Of a stretch of DNA of 64,000 bases, positions 60,946-64,000 are shown one piece after another. Every line of letters begins with the position of its first letter. Position 1 is the first letter of the stretch. The DNA is from Halomonas chromatireducens (GTDB taxonomy: Bacteria > Pseudomonadota > Gammaproteobacteria > Pseudomonadales > Halomonadaceae): the NCBI RefSeq assembly GCF_001545155.1, contig NZ_CP014226.1:3715481-3779480 (forward strand), given 5' to 3'. The notes beneath the pieces were generated by a model. That model saw only the letters and a program-made list of their open reading frames with translations, made no database searches and was not told the DNA's origin. Made by a program: the position numbers and the translations under genes.

Positions 60946-61083
60946 TCAGTAGTGCTCCTTGTCGGTGGTTGATGATCCGAATACGAGGCCCATCATAACC
61001 GCCGGGCCCCGATAGACTAAATTGAATGATAACATGGTGGTGATAAGCAACGCCTATGACAAGCGCTTAACTTATTGAAACAA

Positions 61084-61488
61084 TTATTGAAACGACACCA
61101 CCTCTCCCTGGCGATCCAGCGCCAGGAAGCTCCCTATGTTCCCCATCTTGAGCGATTCGACCATACGCTGAAGATGACGTTCGGCTTCCTCGCCGGAGGG
61201 TGGCTGCTGGCCGCTGCCGGACAGGGCTGCCACGAACACGATATCCCACTCGATGCCGGTGTTGCGCGACTCCGCCACCAGCGCCTCCATGTCACTGAGC
61301 TCCTCGGGCGACTTGTCGACGCATAGCGCCGGGGTCAGCACCCCACCCTCGCCCTGCTCGAAGCGCTGGCGCTGCTCGACGGTGGGGTTGTCCGGCAGCT
61401 CGGCACGGGTGAAGACGAACAGCAGCCGCTGCGGCTCCGGCTGCTGCTTCGCCTCCTCCAGCAGATCGGCAAAACGGGAAATGGCCAA
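61084..61488 (-). CDS. Conserved small protein of unknown function
   Basis: 134 residues. The start is probably TTG (61488): GGAGGAG lies four nt upstream, and no ATG with a good site is in frame until the middle of the gene. Sequence includes LLFVFTRAELPDN, GGVLTPALCVDKSPEELSDM and GNIGSFLALDRQGEVVSFQ. I recall similar proteins being annotated as ribonucleotide reductase subunit alpha, but no such motif is visible here. Next to ahpC. Confidence 0.6.
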   Translation of the reverse strand: MAISRFADLLEEAKQQPEPQRLLFVFTRAELPDNPTVEQRQRFEQGEGGVLTPALCVDKSPEELSDMEALVAESRNTGIEWDIVFVAALSGSGQQPPSGEEAERHLQRMVESLKMGNIGSFLALDRQGEVVSFQ

Positions 61489-61614
61489 GATACTCCTCCA
61501 GAACTGGTTCGCGACATCGTGTTGGCGATGCCGATAATGAAACAGACGCCAGCCAGGGGCAAGGCGCACCCGGTACGATAACGCATTCGATACGCCCCTG
61601 CGCCCCGCTCCGCA

Positions 61615-63615
61615 TCAGCGCGAGGACGAGAACTCGACGCGCAGCCCCACCTCGTCCAGCGGCCATACACCGGCCTCGAGGGTCGCCCCCTCAGCGTCCT
61701 GGACCAGATAGCTGCGATGCTGGTGGTGCCTCAGTGACGCCACCAGCCGACGCAGATGATCAGGTTCAGCGGCACTCACGACCGCTACCCGGCTCTCCGG
61801 CAGCGTCCACATCCTCGCCTCACCCAAGGCAGGCAGGAGCGCCGACGGCTCGGGCAACGCCTGCCCGGCCAGCCAGTTGGCAACCTCGTCGTCGTTGCCG
61901 AGCACCAGTAGCGGCGCCTCGCCATCGAGAGCCGGTTCACCAACCGGGGCCAGGGGCCGGCCCAGGGCCTGCTGTACCCACTCCTTACCCTGGGCCTCCA
62001 GCGCCTTCGGCAGCACCAGCAGGCGGCTTTCGGGATGCAGGGCGACGTGTCTCAGGATGAACGGCGCCGGGTCAAGCTGGCGCAGCAGGTCATGGTCAGG
62101 GTCTACGGTAAGGGAAAGGGGCTCTGCGTCGTACGATAGCGAAAACTTGGCCTGCCGGGTCGCGAGCGCGACATCATGGCGCACGGGGCCGCTGCGGGTC
62201 TCAGCCACCACCGGCACCAGAAGCGGCCAGGGTGCGTGGTCACCCGCCTGGTCGAGCACGCCCTCTACCTGCCAGCCCGTCTCGGTTTCACGGCGCTCAA
62301 CCGCCGTCATGCTCAATGCCGGTCGCCCCGGCTTGTATCGCCAGGCGCCGAGGAAGTCTCTCAGCTCCTCGTCGGCCGCCTCGGAAAACGCCACCGCCAG
62401 GTCATCCCAGCTTGCGGTCTGATGCATATGCCGTGCGGCGAAGCGCTTGAGGCCGCCATCGAACGCCTCGTCACCGATGCGTTGTCGCAGCATGTGAAAC
62501 AGCATCGCACCGTGTTGATAGCCCAGCAGCCGCATGGCCGGGTCGCGACTACCGCGGAAGTCCGCCAGCGGCCGGTCGAAGGTGTCGGGCAACGCTGCCA
62601 GGTCGACGAGCCAGCGGCGACGAGTGTCGCTGGCTTCACCACGCAGCTCATCCAGATGATAGTCGGCCAGGTAGGTGGTCAGGGCCTCCGACCAGTTGCC
62701 GCTGGGGTAGTCCACCCGAACACCGGCACCCCACCAGGCATGCATCAGCTCATGCGCCAGCGAGGTGTGCGGTATGAACGGCAGCGGAATCACCCGCTCA
62801 CCGAGCAGGGTGAAGCCGGGAAAGGCCAGCCCCAGCGGCGCCGGTGACGCGGCGATAGTGAAGCTGTCGTAAGGGTAGCCCCCGACACGCTCACTGAACT
62901 GGGCGAGGTAGCGGCCGGAGTGAGCGAGATAGGTCTCGGCATGAGCGTCATCCAGCTCGGCAGGGAACAGGGTGCGCACGCGCACGCCATCCACCGCCTG
63001 CCGGCGCTCCCGCCACGGCCCCGTGGCCAGCTCTGCCCACTCGGTCCGCGGGTGGAAATGCCGTACCCGATAGCCCGTGTCATCAACAAGTGGCTCTTCC
63101 ACCAACGATCCCGTGGCAACCGCCCGCTGGCCATCCGGCACCTGAACCTCGATGTGCAGCGCAAAGGGCCCCAGTTCGGCAAACTGTGGATACCAGCCGC
63201 CGTCACCCGCCAACAGGCTGCCTTCCGGTGACACCATCCGGCCATCCTCGGCTTCGAGCCTGCCGCTCCAGCGCAGCGTCAAGGACTCGGCCTTCGGTGG
63301 CATCGCCAGGCGATAGCGCCCTGCCGCACTCTCCTGCAGGAACAATGCCCTGTCATCGACCAGCGCCTCGCTGATTTCGAGCCCCGGATCGAGCCGGAAC
63401 GTGCCCGTGAGAGGGGGCGGTCGCACGATCATTTCACCCTGGATCCGCTGCGAGGAGGGTTCCAGCAACACGCTCATCTGCACCTCGCGTTCACTCTCAC
63501 TCGCGCCCTCACTCTGGGCAGACTCACTGCCATGGGCCGGCAGCGCCAGCGACAAGACCAGCAGCAGCGCCGTTACCACTCGCCAGGCACAACCCAACAT
63601 TCCTCGATCTCTCAC
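61615..63615 (-). CDS. M1-like zinc metallopeptidase, exported
   Basis: 666 residues from GTG 63615, or 661 from ATG 63600. Signal peptide about 30 residues. Zinc motif HELMH (about 288-292) with the third ligand in NWSEALTTYLADY at about 310, so HEXXH-X17-E rather than the common X18. The usual GAMEN exopeptidase motif is absent; the equivalent region reads ASPAPLGLAFPGFTL. N- and C-terminal beta-rich parts flank the catalytic core. A peptidase is likely, specificity open. Its start overlaps the PDZ gene stop (GTGA). Confidence 0.75.
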   Translation of the reverse strand: MRDRGMLGCAWRVVTALLLVLSLALPAHGSESAQSEGASESEREVQMSVLLEPSSQRIQGEMIVRPPPLTGTFRLDPGLEISEALVDDRALFLQESAAGRYRLAMPPKAESLTLRWSGRLEAEDGRMVSPEGSLLAGDGGWYPQFAELGPFALHIEVQVPDGQRAVATGSLVEEPLVDDTGYRVRHFHPRTEWAELATGPWRERRQAVDGVRVRTLFPAELDDAHAETYLAHSGRYLAQFSERVGGYPYDSFTIAASPAPLGLAFPGFTLLGERVIPLPFIPHTSLAHELMHAWWGAGVRVDYPSGNWSEALTTYLADYHLDELRGEASDTRRRWLVDLAALPDTFDRPLADFRGSRDPAMRLLGYQHGAMLFHMLRQRIGDEAFDGGLKRFAARHMHQTASWDDLAVAFSEAADEELRDFLGAWRYKPGRPALSMTAVERRETETGWQVEGVLDQAGDHAPWPLLVPVVAETRSGPVRHDVALATRQAKFSLSYDAEPLSLTVDPDHDLLRQLDPAPFILRHVALHPESRLLVLPKALEAQGKEWVQQALGRPLAPVGEPALDGEAPLLVLGNDDEVANWLAGQALPEPSALLPALGEARMWTLPESRVAVVSAAEPDHLRRLVASLRHHQHRSYLVQDAEGATLEAGVWPLDEVGLRVEFSSSR

Positions 63616-63890
63616 GTTGACCGCGGCGGAAAGCGAGCCAGCACCTCCCGCTCATCGCCGTCTCGACGTATGAACAGCGGCAGCAGGGTGCCCGGCCGCT
63701 GCTGGCGTACCAGGCCGGTCAGGTCGGCGGGGCGAGCCAGGGACTCACCTGCTGCTTCAAGGATGATGTCTCCTGCCTCGAGCCCCGCCTGTTCGGCAAC
63801 CGAGCCCTCGAGAATGGCATGAATTTCGACACCGGATTCATGGGGCGTGGTGTAGACGCCCAGCTGCATAGGAGGGCTTACCGTGGCCAT
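63612..63890 (-). CDS. PDZ domain protein
   Basis: 92 residues. Core LGVYTTPHESGVEIHAILEGSVAEQAGLEAGDIILEAAGE is a PDZ domain and little else; no signal peptide. Conserved sequence seems to start at the internal Met at 63869 (MQLGVYTTP). It is co-translated with the M1-like gene. It may be the C-terminal remnant of a larger PDZ protein (a ChaN-PDZ type is one possibility). Confidence 0.6.
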   Translation of the reverse strand: MATVSPPMQLGVYTTPHESGVEIHAILEGSVAEQAGLEAGDIILEAAGESLARPADLTGLVRQQRPGTLLPLFIRRDGDEREVLARFPPRST

Positions 63891-64000
63891 TCCCGCGCTG
63901 ATGTTCCATCGCTATTTTCAGCGGCGGGTCGAGGATATAACGGTGCGCATGGAGGAGCAGGCTAGCCAGGTGGTCGAGTTCATCGCCCACTATCAGGGCA
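63871..64000 (+). pseudogene. C-terminal piece of a MotA/TolQ/ExbB-like protein
   Basis: The plus frame from 63871 reads GGLTVAIPALMFHRYFQRR, then VEDITVRMEEQASQVVEF, which resembles the last helix and cytoplasmic tail of ExbB/TolQ proteins. An in-frame TAG sits at 63853-63855 and no ExbB-like sequence is found upstream in any plus frame, so the N-terminal part is missing. It could also start at the GTG at 63883. The rest is beyond the window. Confidence 0.45.

Noticed and set aside
60946..61083. OxyR binding site before ahpC
   Set aside because: ATAG and GATAAC fragments are present but the spacing does not match the four-part consensus.

Overview
The window is about 64 kb of GC-rich gammaproteobacterial chromosome. 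Gene content and order point to a halophile of the Halomonas type. The clearest marker is a complete teaABCD cluster, the osmoregulated ectoine TRAP transporter with its universal-stress regulator, which was described in Halomonas elongata. The blocks hemD-hemC/argH-lptM-lysA-dapF-DUF484-xerC-HAD and engB/cytochrome c4-dsbA are standard for the Halomonas/Pseudomonas group. No tRNA, rRNA, CRISPR array or prophage was seen.

Layout. 1-7.7 kb: heme genes (minus strand), then a tightly overlapping plus-strand run for arginine, lysine/peptidoglycan and XerC. 7.7-10.9 kb: engB, cytochrome c4, dsbA and an EEP-family hydrolase. 10.9-15.7 kb: a TRAP permease pair without a binding protein, a YqaA-like membrane protein, thiD, a tandem universal stress protein and dtd. 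15.9-18.5 kb: the ABC-F ATPase yheS and its TIGR02444 partner. 18.6-22.2 kb: teaABCD. 22.3-26.2 kb: FKBP isomerase, a PHB-depolymerase-like esterase, a Sco1-type copper chaperone and an AEC transporter. 26.2-28.4 kb: the accessory part, with a candidate small RNA under a Fur-like promoter, an IS110/IS1111-type insertion sequence, and an array of palindromic REP-like repeats into which the IS inserted. 28.4-33.0 kb: LysR/DMT pair, trmB, thiSG, small membrane protein, thioesterase. 33.1-37.1 kb: malate synthase G, an alpha/beta hydrolase and a lipoprotein. 37.1-41.9 kb: comM, ubiK and a nitrogen-control cluster (glnK-amtB plus a second PII gene) with a sigma-54 promoter and a long NtrC-like inverted repeat. 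41.9-50.7 kb: fpr/finR-like pair, chemoreceptor, Host_attach protein, phosphonate-type ABC transporter, histidine phosphatase. 50.8-58.5 kb: small membrane protein, GAF-PAS-GGDEF cyclase, and an aapJQMP-type amino-acid ABC transporter with two binding-protein genes. 58.6-64 kb: ahpF, ahpC, a small conserved protein, an M1-like metallopeptidase, a PDZ protein and an abrupt junction to an ExbB/TolQ-like segment.

How it works together. Much of the window is uptake and osmotic or nutrient adaptation: ectoine recovery, amino-acid and phosphonate import, ammonium sensing, and peroxide and redox defence (ahpCF, fpr/finR). In each of the three binding-protein-dependent transporters, a strong GC-rich hairpin separates the binding-protein gene from the membrane genes.

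The most novel material is noncoding: the 26.2-26.4 kb candidate sRNA, the long noncoding right end of the IS where a bridge (seek) RNA is expected, and the REP-like mosaic whose stems covary between copies.
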